A stretch of DNA of 64,000 nt, taken from assembly GCF_024609245.1 (NCBI RefSeq), contig NZ_JANJYH010000004.1, positions 248,001 to 312,000 on the forward strand, read 5' to 3'. Below are positions 27,037 to 34,905 of the stretch, piece by piece. The notes under the pieces were generated by a model, which had not been told where the DNA came from, searched no databases, and saw nothing but the letters and a program-made list of their open reading frames with translations. Source of the DNA: Haloarchaeobius sp. FL176. Lineage in GTDB: Archaea > Halobacteriota > Halobacteria > Halobacteriales > Natrialbaceae. Within the stretch, counting starts at the first letter, position 1. Every line of letters begins with the position of its first letter. The translations under genes and the position numbers were made by a program.

Positions 27037-28245
27037 ATGACCGGACCCGGCACGGACGACGAGTCGGACGACCCGCCCGAAGAGCGGGAGACTCCGCGAC
27101 ACGACACCGACCGTGCCGAGCCCGGAGCCGACAGGGACGACCGTGCGGCCTCGGCCGACGACACGCACGAGAGTGACGACCCGACGACCGGTCGCGACGG
27201 CGGAACCGACCCCCACGGTTCGAGTCGAGATGCCGTGGACCGCTCGGCATCGACGGACCCCAGCGAGTCCGAGACGGACGCTACGGGTCCAGTCGAAGCC
27301 ACGCCCGGCAGGCGAGACGACGGCGCGGCAGACGACGAGACGCAGAGGCCGTATCCGGAGCGTTCGGACGGGACTACTGCGACCCCGGACGGGCCTGCAC
27401 CGGAACCAGACGGGGCCGCACCAGAACCTGACGGCCCACCCATCCCCGGCGACGACGACGGACGCGAGACGTTCGACGGCCCTATCGACTGGTTCTTCCA
27501 CACCAACGATTCGTTCGTCGTGACGGTGCGGGACATCGGCAGCAGCCTCCTCACCGTCGCGGTGCTGGGTCTCGTGCTCTTTGCGGTCAGCGGTATCTGG
27601 CCGCCGCTCGTCGCCGTCGAGAGCGGGAGCATGGAGCCGCACATGCACAAGAACGACCTCGTGTTCATCGTCGAGGAGGGACGGTTCGCCGGGGACAGCG
27701 CCCAGCCCGGCACCGGCGTCGTGACCCACCGTGCCGCACAGCAGAACGACGGCTACTGGAGCTTCGGGAACTACGGGAACGTCATCGTCTACCAGCCCAA
27801 CGACGATCCTCGACGGGTGCCGATCATCCATCGCGCTCGCTTCTGGGTCGAGGAAGGCGAGAACTGGGTCGACAGCGAGGCAGAAGGCGGGACCGGAAAG
27901 GCCAATCCCCAGTATCTCAGCCGAGCCGAATCGGCAGATAGGGAGTTCGACTGCGACGAGATAACGGCCTGCCGACCCAGCCACAGCGGCTTCGTCACCA
28001 AGGGCGACGCGAACGACGTGTACGATCAGGTCGGCGGTCAGAGCAACGTCGTCAGACCCGACTGGGTCCGCGGGAAGGCGAAGGTCCGCATCCCGCTGCT
28101 GGGCTGGATCCGCCTTCAGTTCGCACAGCTGGCGACCACGTTCGGCGGGGTCGCCCCAACCTCGCTCGCAGTGCTTCGACTGCAACTCGGGGCCGTGTTC
28201 GCCGGCGTCGGGACAGTCGTGGCACGGCGACGCGGCGTGCTGTAA
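27037..28245 (+). CDS. S26-family signal peptidase I (archaeal Sec11 type)
   Basis: A 402-residue membrane protease that removes signal peptides from secreted proteins. The first roughly 140 residues are an acidic, Pro/Thr/Asp-rich cytoplasmic tail. A transmembrane helix follows (about 165-190), then the catalytic region: Ser198 in ESGSMEPHM, His265 in PIIHRARFW (archaeal enzymes use His where bacteria use Lys) and Asp324 in KGDANDVYD. A second hydrophobic segment ends the protein (LAVLRLQLGAVFAGVGTVVARRR). It is divergent from DP1 and next to orc1, an order seen near haloarchaeal origins. ATG at 27037 chosen; upstream residues are non-coding in character. Confidence 0.92.
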   Translation: MTGPGTDDESDDPPEERETPRHDTDRAEPGADRDDRAASADDTHESDDPTTGRDGGTDPHGSSRDAVDRSASTDPSESETDATGPVEATPGRRDDGAADDETQRPYPERSDGTTATPDGPAPEPDGAAPEPDGPPIPGDDDGRETFDGPIDWFFHTNDSFVVTVRDIGSSLLTVAVLGLVLFAVSGIWPPLVAVESGSMEPHMHKNDLVFIVEEGRFAGDSAQPGTGVVTHRAAQQNDGYWSFGNYGNVIVYQPNDDPRRVPIIHRARFWVEEGENWVDSEAEGGTGKANPQYLSRAESADREFDCDEITACRPSHSGFVTKGDANDVYDQVGGQSNVVRPDWVRGKAKVRIPLLGWIRLQFAQLATTFGGVAPTSLAVLRLQLGAVFAGVGTVVARRRGVL

Positions 28246-28359
28246 GCTATCGGATGTCGTTTCGACAGTCGGCCCACGTTTCACGTCGAGTAGGCATCGC
28301 AGTCGAGTTCTGGAGAACGAGTGAATCGCGATCAGTTGGGTCGCAGCGAGACAGCTTGC

Positions 28360-29877
28360 TCAGTTGTTGAATCGGGCCTGCACGAACGGCTGGACCTCCT
28401 CGATGTCGCCGAGCCTGGAGTCGCTGAGGAGGACGGCTTCGGTCTCCTCGATGGGAACGGAGAGGCTGATCTCCTTCGTCCGCCCGTAACGACCCTTCGA
28501 GACGACGACCGCGTTGACGATGCCGAGCATGTCGAGCTCGGAGATGAGGTCGGTGACGCGACGCTGGGTGAGCACGTCGGCGTCGATCTCCTCGCAGAGG
28601 CGCTTGTAGATGTTGAACACCTCGCCCGTGTTGATGTTGTGGACGCCGTTCTTCTCGAGCAGGATGATGGCGAAGAGGACGAGCTTGCTCTGTGTCGGGA
28701 GCGTACGGACGACCTCGACGACGCGGTCGAGCTCGATTTTGTCCTGGGCCTGGCGGACGTGGTCCTCGTCGACGACCTCGGACTGCGAGCGCTCCGCGAG
28801 CTCGCCGGCCGTCCGGAGCAGGTCGAGCGCGCGTCGGGCGTCGCCGTGCTCCTGGGCGGCAAAGGCTGCACACAGCGGGATGACGTCCTCGGTGAGCGCC
28901 CCGGGCTCGAACGCCACGTCGGAGCGGTGCTGGAGGATGTCCCGGAGCTGGTTCGCGTCGTACGGCGGGAAGACTATCTCCTCCTCGCCGAGGCTGGACT
29001 TGACGCGTGGGTCGAGGAAGTCAGTGAACTTCAGGTCGTTCGAGATACCCATGATGCTCACGCGGGAGTTCTCCAGCTCGGAGTTCATCCGCGAGAGGTT
29101 GTACAGGGTGTCGTCACCCGACTTCTCGACGAGCTTGTCGATCTCGTCGAGCATGATGACGACGACGCGCTCCTCGTAGTCGACGGCGTCGAAGAAGACG
29201 CTGTAGACGCGGTCCGTCGGCCAGCCGGTCATCGGGACGTCCTCGAACTCCTCGGCGTCGGCCTCGAGCTCGTCGATCCGCTCGGCGACGTCCCCGCGCG
29301 AGTCGAACTCGGTATCGGCGAGGGGCCGGGTTTCGTCTCCGTCGTCGATGCTGTCGAGCAGTTCCTCGAGTTCGGCGACGCGGTCCTCGATGTACGCCTC
29401 GTTCTCGTCGATGAACTTGTTCGCGAGCTGGGCGAGCACGCGATACTGCGTGTCCGTCACCTCGCAGTTGATGTACTCGACCGAACAGGGCACCTCGTAC
29501 TTCTTCGAAGTGCTCTCCAGCTCGTTCGAGACGAACTTCGCGCTCGCGGTCTTCCCGGTCCCCGTCTTTCCGTAGATGAGGATGTTCGACGGGGTCTCGC
29601 CACGCAGCGCTGCGACCAGGATGGTCGCCATCTTGTTGATCTGTTCTTTCCGGTGCGGCAGTTCGTGCGGTGTGTAGGACGGCCGCAGGACTTCCTTGTT
29701 CTCGAAGATGGGTTCTCCGCTCAGGAGGTCGTCGAACAGTCCCTGTGATGCCCCCTCGTCGTCCGATTCGTCGAGTACGACATCGTCGAGGTCGACGTCG
29801 AAGTCCCGTGAGTTCTCCGCAGGCGTCCGCTCCGTGCCTTCGGATACGTCCGTATCCGCGTTGTCGTTGTCTGTCAT
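28360..29877 (-). CDS. orc1: Orc1/Cdc6 replication initiator
   Basis: Origin-binding AAA+ protein that recognises ORBs and loads the MCM helicase. The 505-residue product has Walker A YGKTGTGKTASA near residue 105, Walker B VVVIMLDEIDKL near 240, sensor 1 IMGISNDLKF near 275, sensor 2 GDARRALDLLR near 350 and a C-terminal winged helix (about 410-500). The first 60 residues are acidic and disordered; the 170-215 insertion is also acidic. The start codon lies 12 bases from an ORB-like palindrome at 29890-29920, so the protein may control its own expression. It is next to a typical origin, hence likely the main oriC initiator. Confidence 0.95.
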   Translation of the reverse strand: MTDNDNADTDVSEGTERTPAENSRDFDVDLDDVVLDESDDEGASQGLFDDLLSGEPIFENKEVLRPSYTPHELPHRKEQINKMATILVAALRGETPSNILIYGKTGTGKTASAKFVSNELESTSKKYEVPCSVEYINCEVTDTQYRVLAQLANKFIDENEAYIEDRVAELEELLDSIDDGDETRPLADTEFDSRGDVAERIDELEADAEEFEDVPMTGWPTDRVYSVFFDAVDYEERVVVIMLDEIDKLVEKSGDDTLYNLSRMNSELENSRVSIMGISNDLKFTDFLDPRVKSSLGEEEIVFPPYDANQLRDILQHRSDVAFEPGALTEDVIPLCAAFAAQEHGDARRALDLLRTAGELAERSQSEVVDEDHVRQAQDKIELDRVVEVVRTLPTQSKLVLFAIILLEKNGVHNINTGEVFNIYKRLCEEIDADVLTQRRVTDLISELDMLGIVNAVVVSKGRYGRTKEISLSVPIEETEAVLLSDSRLGDIEEVQPFVQARFNN

Positions 29878-29889
29878 CCCTTTGGTTCA

Positions 29890-29920
29890 CCCCCTCGTTT
29901 CGATTGGAACTCGAAACGAG
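29890..29920. promoter_or_regulatory. ORB-like site and palindrome at the orc1 start
   Basis: A C run followed by TCGTTTCGATTGGAAC (29890-29910) fits the ORB pattern. The stretch 29894-29920 is also an inverted repeat, CTCGTTTCGA and TCGAAACGAG with a seven-base spacer. It ends 12 bases from the orc1 start codon on the minus strand, in the promoter/5' region. Confidence 0.65.
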
Positions 29921-30522
29921 GTCCCGTGAAAGCGGACGTGTACCGGTCGTACGTCGGATATGAGACGAACGGATCGTCGATACGCCGTCCAGTTGATGCA
30001 AACGAACCAGATGAACAGGAGGGTAATAATAGTTGCCCTTCAGTAATAGCAGTTAGTAGTGCTACACCCCGGGATTGAGTGCGAGACGACCGTTCTCTGG
30101 TGTTCTCGTCGTATCTCGAACGGGAGAGCTCTTCCCGAGGCTGCGAATAGGGCCGTTTCATCTCGATGGCCGAGCCCGTGGCGTACTCGGCCGAGCGTGG
30201 TGCTAGAGAACGTGACACGGGATAGCATGTTGAAGAAAGTCATTCGTCCCACGTCCGCGAGCGACTACCTCGGCAAGGTCGCGACGGCCCGTACCAGATG
30301 CGATAGATCTGTACTCGGAATGCCGACCGCAACCTGGTTCGTCGAGTGTACCCACCCGCTGGGGACCCCCGATGACGGATCGGGAGGAAGGCTGGCCACG
30401 GAGTTGGAAGCCGGGATAGAGCTCGCGTGCAGCGGCCAGTCGAGGGGAAACAGGGGGTGCAACGACTCGTAGTGGCTGGCCAAACTCCTCGACAGCGACG
30501 GGGTTGTTCGACTGGGGTTTCC

Positions 30523-30546
30523 GTTCGACCTGAACGAGAGGGGGGG
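30523..30546 (+). repeat. Origin recognition box, diverged
   Basis: Starts GTTCGACCTGAACGAGAG and ends in a seven-base G run. It has the same orientation as the box at 30885-30912 but differs at several core positions, so it may bind Orc1 more weakly. Confidence 0.55.
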
Positions 30547-30650
30547 TTGGTGGCTGAGGGCCGACGACGACCGGCGGCCGATCGGGAGTTCCGGAGCCTG
30601 AGCTGTGGACCGAGCCGAGGGCTGTGTCGTAAGCTAGCACGGAAGGAAAA

Positions 30651-30679
30651 CCCCCCCACCCCTTCGTTTCGGGTGGAAC
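30651..30679 (-). repeat. Origin recognition box, left of unwinding element
   Basis: A C-rich string followed by CGTTTCGGGTGGAAC. Its reverse complement is the same as the box at 30885-30912 over 28 bases, so the pair forms a large inverted repeat around the AT-rich stretch. Confidence 0.88.
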
Positions 30680-30685
30680 AACGTT

Positions 30686-30708
30686 GGGGCGGGGTGGGGG
30701 TGGTGGGG
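30686..30708 (+). repeat. G-rich string with G-quadruplex pattern
   Basis: Four G runs of 4, 4, 5 and 4 bases separated by loops of 1, 1 and 4 bases lie between the left ORB and the AT-rich stretch. G strings next to ORBs are a known feature of halophile origins; the run lengths also fit an intramolecular G-quadruplex. Confidence 0.6.
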
Positions 30709-30716
30709 TCGTCTAG

Positions 30717-30840
30717 CGAAGACAATCTTTAATACACTACTCTTGAAACAGTATCCGCAAACTAGAGAAAAACCAATTTCTACTAGTTACTAGCTATATT
30801 GTACACTAGACGTTCGTCCATTCCTATCCGTCTCCTAGAA
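30717..30840. other. AT-rich duplex-unwinding element
   Basis: The most AT-rich stretch of the window, with runs such as CTTTAATACAC and TAGTTACTAGCTATATTG, enclosed by the inverted ORBs. It is the likely site of first strand opening. Confidence 0.8.
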
Positions 30841-30884
30841 CGAAACCGCCGGTTCGTCCACCACCCCACGCACCCTCGTCACCT

Positions 30885-30912
30885 GTTCCACCCGAAACGA
30901 AGGGGTGGGGGG
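30885..30912 (+). repeat. Origin recognition box, right of unwinding element
   Basis: Starts GTTCCACCCGAAACGAAG and ends in a G string. Near-perfect inverted partner of 30651-30679. The word CCGAAACGAAGGGGT is also found at 7891-7905. Confidence 0.88.
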
Positions 30913-31546
30913 CCTCGAGCGGGAATGGCACGCGACAACGTGGGTCATCCTTCTGGACACGAGAACCGATAGTTCGTGTAGAGTCGGACTGCAGCGAACG
31001 GCCGGTCGGAGCTCGACACCCGAGCCGGAGTGTCGTTGTACTGACTCTGTCCACGGCGACAGCATCGACAGTCTGCCGTTCTCGTTCGGAGTCTGTCCGG
31101 CGGAACGCGTTCGGTTGCTCGCAGTCGAGGGCATATCTCGATGACTCCAGGGCCGTATCTCGACCTGTAGTCCTCGCGTGGGGATTGAACGTTCGGGTCC
31201 GTGCGGACAACTCGAACTTCGACGCTGGAGTGACGGGGTAGCTCCGGTCGGCCTTCGATTCGAGCTTTCGACCGGGTCAGAACCTTCGATCCGGCGAGAA
31301 GTGCATCGGATTCTATCCGGCTGGTGCCCATCACAGCCGTTGCCTGCCGTCCTGGGCCAACCGTCGGTCGCTCCCCTACAGGTGAGGTAGGGTGCCACGA
31401 CTGGGGGGTCGTTCGGACGTGCCGTCGTCAGTTTCCCTTCGGAGATCAACCTCCACGTGAAACAGTCGGCTTTCGTGTCGGAGAAGATGAATCACGACTC
31501 TCGGCGGCCGAAATCTACAATAGTACGCACGGACCATCGTAATCAC

Positions 31547-31567
31547 ACCCCCACATTTCGACTGGAG
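31547..31567 (-). repeat. Origin recognition box, oapA side
   Basis: A C run followed by ACATTTCGACTGGAG. It matches the intragenic DP1 sites at 18 of 20 positions and lies about 125 bases before oapA. Confidence 0.65.
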
Positions 31568-31690
31568 ATCGAACGGCGTGAGGGGCCCAAAACCCCATGT
31601 CTGACGTACGCTTAAGTGAATCGAGTGCGGTACTACTGCCAGACGCACGCGGACCATCGTTTCGAGACGCGTGTGGGAGGACAGAATAGG

Positions 31691-32335
31691 ATGGGACTCA
31701 TTTCAGGACTCAAAAGCAGTTTACAGCAGGTACGAGAGAGCCTGTTCACGGAAGAAGAACAGAAACGGATCGGTATCTACGGCCCACCCAACGCAGGGAA
31801 GACGACGCTGGCGAACCGCATCGCCCGTGACTGGACCGGTGACGCCGTCGGTCCGGAGAGCCACGTGCCACACGAGACACGACGCGCACGTCGGAAGGAG
31901 AACGTCGAGATCGAGCGCAACGGGAGCTCGGTCAACATCGACATCGTCGACACGCCCGGTGTGACGACGAAGGTGGACTACGAGGAGTTCCTCGACTACG
32001 AGGAGTTCGACCAGGACGAAGCCGTCCGGCGGTCGCGGGAAGCCACCGAGGGCGTCGCCGAGGCCATGCACTGGCTCCGCGAGGACGTCGATGGCGTCAT
32101 CTACGTGCTCGACAGCACGACGGACCCCTTCACGCAGGTGAACACGATGCTCATCGGCATCATCGAGTCGCGGGACCTGCCGGTGCTCATCTTCGCCAAC
32201 AAGATCGACCTCGACGACGCGAGCATCAAGCGCATCGAGGACGCGTTCCCCCAGCACGAGACGGTGCCACTCTCCGCGCTCGAGGGCGAAAACATGGACG
32301 AAGTGTACGACAAGATAGCGGAGTACTTTGGGTGA
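31691..32335 (+). CDS. oapA: Origin-associated Era-like GTPase OapA/ArvA
   Basis: A 214-residue GTPase with all G motifs: G1 GPPNAGKTTL near residue 31, G3 DTPG near 90, G4 NKIDL near 173 and a G5-like SALEG near 197. It is conserved beside orc1 in archaeal genomes as the first of three origin-associated proteins; its mechanism is not settled. The ATG at 31691 follows GGGAGGACAGAATAGG. An in-frame upstream extension to 31616 is basic and unlike the family. Its stop overlaps a GTG in the oapB leader by three bases, so the three oap genes form an operon. Confidence 0.92.
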   Translation: MGLISGLKSSLQQVRESLFTEEEQKRIGIYGPPNAGKTTLANRIARDWTGDAVGPESHVPHETRRARRKENVEIERNGSSVNIDIVDTPGVTTKVDYEEFLDYEEFDQDEAVRRSREATEGVAEAMHWLREDVDGVIYVLDSTTDPFTQVNTMLIGIIESRDLPVLIFANKIDLDDASIKRIEDAFPQHETVPLSALEGENMDEVYDKIAEYFG

Positions 32336-32340
32336 TACAG

Positions 32341-32727
32341 ATGCCGGAAGCAAAAGCCTCAGACAACGGCGGGGTCCAGATCGACCTCATCAGCGGGCAA
32401 CGCATGGAGAACCTCGCGAGCATGGAGAAGATCCGCGTCATCCTCGACGGGGTTCGCGACGGGAACATCGTCATCCTCGAAGAGGGGCTCTCGCCCGACG
32501 AGGAGTCGAAGCTCATCGAGGTGACGATGACGGAGATCAGCCCCGACGAGTTCAACGGTATCGAGATCGAGACCTATCCACGCTCCCAGACGAACGACGC
32601 CAGCATCCTCGACCGCATCATGGGCAAGGAGGAGACGGCGAAGCTCACCGTCATCGGTCCGGCGAACCAGATCGAGACGTTGCACAAGGACGAAACGCTC
32701 ATCAGCGCACTCGTCTCCCGGAAATAA
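32341..32727 (+). CDS. oapB: Origin-associated DUF2073 protein OapB/ArvB
   Basis: A 128-residue DUF2073 protein (VQIDLISGQRMENLASMEKIRVILDG; LTVIGPANQIETLHKDETLISALV). DUF2073 proteins occur next to OapA-type GTPases and a zinc-ribbon partner in many archaea; one homologue has been linked to RNA binding, but the function here is unknown. The ATG at 32341 is preferred to the GTG at 32332, since GGTGAT (a good match to the 16S 3' end) lies four bases upstream. Its stop overlaps the oapC start (TAATG). Confidence 0.9.
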   Translation: MPEAKASDNGGVQIDLISGQRMENLASMEKIRVILDGVRDGNIVILEEGLSPDEESKLIEVTMTEISPDEFNGIEIETYPRSQTNDASILDRIMGKEETAKLTVIGPANQIETLHKDETLISALVSRK

Positions 32728-33680
32728 TGCCCCACCAGTGTACCGACTGCGGGCGCACGTTCGAGGACGGCTCGAAGGAGATGCTGTCGGGCTGTCCGGA
32801 CTGCGGCGGCAACAAGTTCCAGTTCATCCCGGCGGACGCCGTCGACGAGTCGGTCGAGGCGAACTCGCCGGGGGACCCCCCGAGCCGAGGCTCCTCGGCT
32901 GGTGCGGTGAGCAAGGCGGCCACCACGGTCCGAGATTGGGTCGGCGGTGGCAGTGACGAGCCCGACAGACCGTCGGACCGCGACGGACCGGCCAGTGAGT
33001 CACCGTCCGGCGAGTGGCCGAAGTCGGGCACCGAGGACTACGACACGCCCGCGGAGAAGGCGGCAGCACGGACCAGCGACGAGCCCACAGCGAGCGCCGA
33101 CGCGTCTACGACGACCGACACCACCGCCGATACGTCGACAGCCGACACCACCGCCGATGCATCGCCAGCCGACACCTCGACGGCGGATGCACAGTCGGAG
33201 GCGGCGTCGACGACACACGCCGACCCGGACAGCGACGACGGATCCATCCATGCACGGACTGCCGATGACGAGGACAACGCGCAGGCGAGCGCCCGCTCGG
33301 ACGTCGTCTCGCCGGACGAACTTCCGGACGGTACCGCGACGCCGCCGGCGGACGCATCGGAAGCGGGCGGCGGTCACGCGGCGGAGTCTGGTGCAGCGAC
33401 CGACCACGACGCGCCCGGCGTCGCCGGGCCGTCACCCGACGTTACGGACGACCGCCACGAGGCCGCCGACCCGGCCGACACCCAGATCGAAGACCGGCCG
33501 GACCTCGACGAGCTCCGCGACGAGCTGAACCAGCAGTTCGAGAGCATCAAGATACTCAACCCGGGGCAGTACGAACTGAACCTGATGGAGCTGTACGACC
33601 GCGAGGAGTACATCATCTCGCTACGCGAGGACGGTCGGTACGTCATCGACGTGCCGGACTCCTGGCGTGGCGAGGACTGA
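32727..33680 (+). CDS. oapC: Origin-associated zinc-ribbon protein OapC/ArvC
   Basis: A 317-residue protein made of an N-terminal zinc ribbon (CTDCGRTFEDGSKEMLSGCPDCGGNKFQF, four cysteines within residues 4-28), a linker of about 200 residues that is highly acidic and rich in Thr, Ala and Asp (near-repeats such as TADTSTADTTAD), and a conserved C-terminal OapC domain (about 255-315, NQQFESIKILNPGQYELNLMELYDREEYIISLREDGRYVIDVP). It is the last gene of the oap operon beside the origin. The ribbon may bind nucleic acid. Confidence 0.9.
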   Translation: MPHQCTDCGRTFEDGSKEMLSGCPDCGGNKFQFIPADAVDESVEANSPGDPPSRGSSAGAVSKAATTVRDWVGGGSDEPDRPSDRDGPASESPSGEWPKSGTEDYDTPAEKAAARTSDEPTASADASTTTDTTADTSTADTTADASPADTSTADAQSEAASTTHADPDSDDGSIHARTADDEDNAQASARSDVVSPDELPDGTATPPADASEAGGGHAAESGAATDHDAPGVAGPSPDVTDDRHEAADPADTQIEDRPDLDELRDELNQQFESIKILNPGQYELNLMELYDREEYIISLREDGRYVIDVPDSWRGED

Positions 33681-33995
33681 GTCCTTCCCACGACCGATTG
33701 GTTCGACTCACGGCCGAGTCCCATTCCCGGTCCGAGTGTAGTCCGGTCCCGGGCCGAGTACAGTTCGACTCCCGGTCAAGTGCAGTCCCACACGTTCACC
33801 CTCGATGTCGACGGAAGCCGTCGACACGCCGTCTGCTACGGGGACGGATGTCACACCCAACCGTTTCTACTCTAAACCCACTCTATACTCTCTCTAATTT
33901 GACTCTGTTGGAATCCAGGGTTGCAGTCGAAATGCTGGTGTGGCCCGGGCGCCGGAACTGATAGTTTTAAGCACTCCCACCCGTTCGTGACGAAC
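33681..33995. other. Intergenic region with imperfect tandem repeats
   Basis: After the oap operon there are 315 bases without a gene. At 33727-33793 lie three imperfect copies of a 22-23 base unit starting CCGG and carrying GAGT or AAGT, with a partial copy before them. A pyrimidine-rich, AT-richer stretch follows (33867-33910), which may include the operon's terminator, and a GTTTTAAG box at 33963-33970 serves the next gene. Confidence 0.45.
33963..33970 (+). promoter_or_regulatory. TATA box of a leaderless mRNA
   Basis: GTTTTAAG ends 26 bases before the ATG of the 29-residue membrane protein at 33996, which supports both that tiny gene and a leaderless transcript. Confidence 0.6.
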
Positions 33996-34085
33996 ATGAG
34001 CGAAGCCACGAAGATCGTACTCGCGACGGTCGGAATCGCCGGAGCACTGTCTGTCGCGCTGGTCGCCACCAGCCTCGGCATCTGA
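33996..34085 (+). CDS. 29-residue single-helix membrane protein
   Basis: A tiny gene encoding MSEATKIVLATVGIAGALSV followed by ALVATSLGI. It is nearly one transmembrane helix with a short polar N-terminus. Support comes from a TATA box at the leaderless distance and from the stop, which shares one base with the next start (TGATG), so the two genes are translationally coupled. Its function is unknown; it may act as a partner or anchor for the following protein. Confidence 0.6.
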   Translation: MSEATKIVLATVGIAGALSVALVATSLGI

Positions 34086-34870
34086 TGTTCCAGGAACGGG
34101 AGCTTTCTCCGGAGGTCGCCGCCGTCCGCGAGCGGCACGCTCCGGACGCACTCGTCCTCGACGCCGCGAACGATTTCGAGACGCTCCCACCGGCCCAGGC
34201 GGAGGACCTCGGCCTGCTGGTGGACGCGCTCGACCCGAAGACGTACCCCCGCGAGTGGCTCCCCGGGGACGCACCGGCGGTCCTCGACCGGCTCGCCGGG
34301 TCCACGTTCACCATCGGTGCACCGGGAGACGGCAGCGTCGCCTGGACCCACCAGACCGACCCGTCGGTCGTCATCGTCAAACCGCGTGTGCAGGGGTCGC
34401 CGACCGAGTTCATCGACTTCCTCGTCGCCGAGGCGGTCGTCGAGGTCGGACTCGACGTGCCGGAGCACTTCCTCGGCTTCTTCGAGGACAGCTACGCCGA
34501 CCTCGACGGCGCGGTCTCGCTCGGCCCGAACGCCACCTATCAGCTCGCGGCTGCCCTGTACGACGGCTGGGTCGGGCTGCACACCCGGGATACCTTCGCG
34601 GACTGGCTGGAGACCGACCCGTCACTCGGCGACGCGTGGCAGGACGCCGGAAGCCGGCTCGAGGGCCGACTCGACGGGCTGTCTCGCGAGGTCGCGCTCG
34701 GCGAGACGGACTTCGCGGACGCCGCCGAACTCGCCTGCAGCGCAATCAAGCACGCCCTCGAACTCCCGGCCCCCTTCGGCGCGCTCGACGCCGACACCTA
34801 CCGTGACCGCGGCGCACCGTACGCGGTCAGGTGGGCGGAGAAGACGTTCGAGAAACTGGACGAGAACTGA
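34085..34870 (+). CDS. Conserved haloarchaeal protein (DUF7089-like)
   Basis: A 261-residue soluble, acidic protein with no recognised catalytic motif. Conserved-looking parts are FETLPPAQAEDLGLLVDAL near residue 30, WTHQTDPSVVIVKPRVQGSPTEFIDFLVAEA near 85-115 and LAAALYDGWVGLHTRDTFADWL near 155. I recall it as a haloarchaea-restricted family (DUF7089). It is translated from the overlap with the 29-residue membrane protein, which hints at joint function. Confidence 0.75.
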   Translation: MFQERELSPEVAAVRERHAPDALVLDAANDFETLPPAQAEDLGLLVDALDPKTYPREWLPGDAPAVLDRLAGSTFTIGAPGDGSVAWTHQTDPSVVIVKPRVQGSPTEFIDFLVAEAVVEVGLDVPEHFLGFFEDSYADLDGAVSLGPNATYQLAAALYDGWVGLHTRDTFADWLETDPSLGDAWQDAGSRLEGRLDGLSREVALGETDFADAAELACSAIKHALELPAPFGALDADTYRDRGAPYAVRWAEKTFEKLDEN

Positions 34871-34905
34871 GCCCGCAGCGACCCGACGACCGCCGTCCCG
34901 CCGAC

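Larger units (their letters stand above)
29878..31690. other. Chromosomal replication origin (oriC, orc1-linked)
   Basis: This 1.8 kb gene-free region between orc1 and oapA has all parts of a haloarchaeal origin: several ORB-like elements (29890-29910, 30523-30546, 30651-30679, 30885-30912, 31547-31567), a G-rich string, and an AT-rich stretch (about 30717-30812, further AT patches to 30840) that serves as the duplex-unwinding element. The boxes at 30651-30679 and 30885-30912 are inverted copies matching over 28 bases and flank the AT-rich stretch. Short open frames here have non-coding composition. The arrangement orc1-ORB-unwinding element-oapABC matches known haloarchaeal oriC1 loci. Confidence 0.9.

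Noticed and set aside
30380-30490. Possible structured RNA with repeated GGCCAG and CTGGCC words in the origin region.
   Set aside because: No consistent long stem and no match to RNase P, SRP or tRNA hallmarks.
29960-31540. Several open frames of 60-200 codons in the origin region.
   Set aside because: Serine/arginine/cysteine-rich, not acidic, no third-position GC bias, and they cross ORBs and the AT-rich element.
32881-33540. Arginine/threonine-rich frames overlapping the OapC linker.
   Set aside because: They arise from the repetitive GC-rich linker codons; the OapC frame has conserved domains on both sides.
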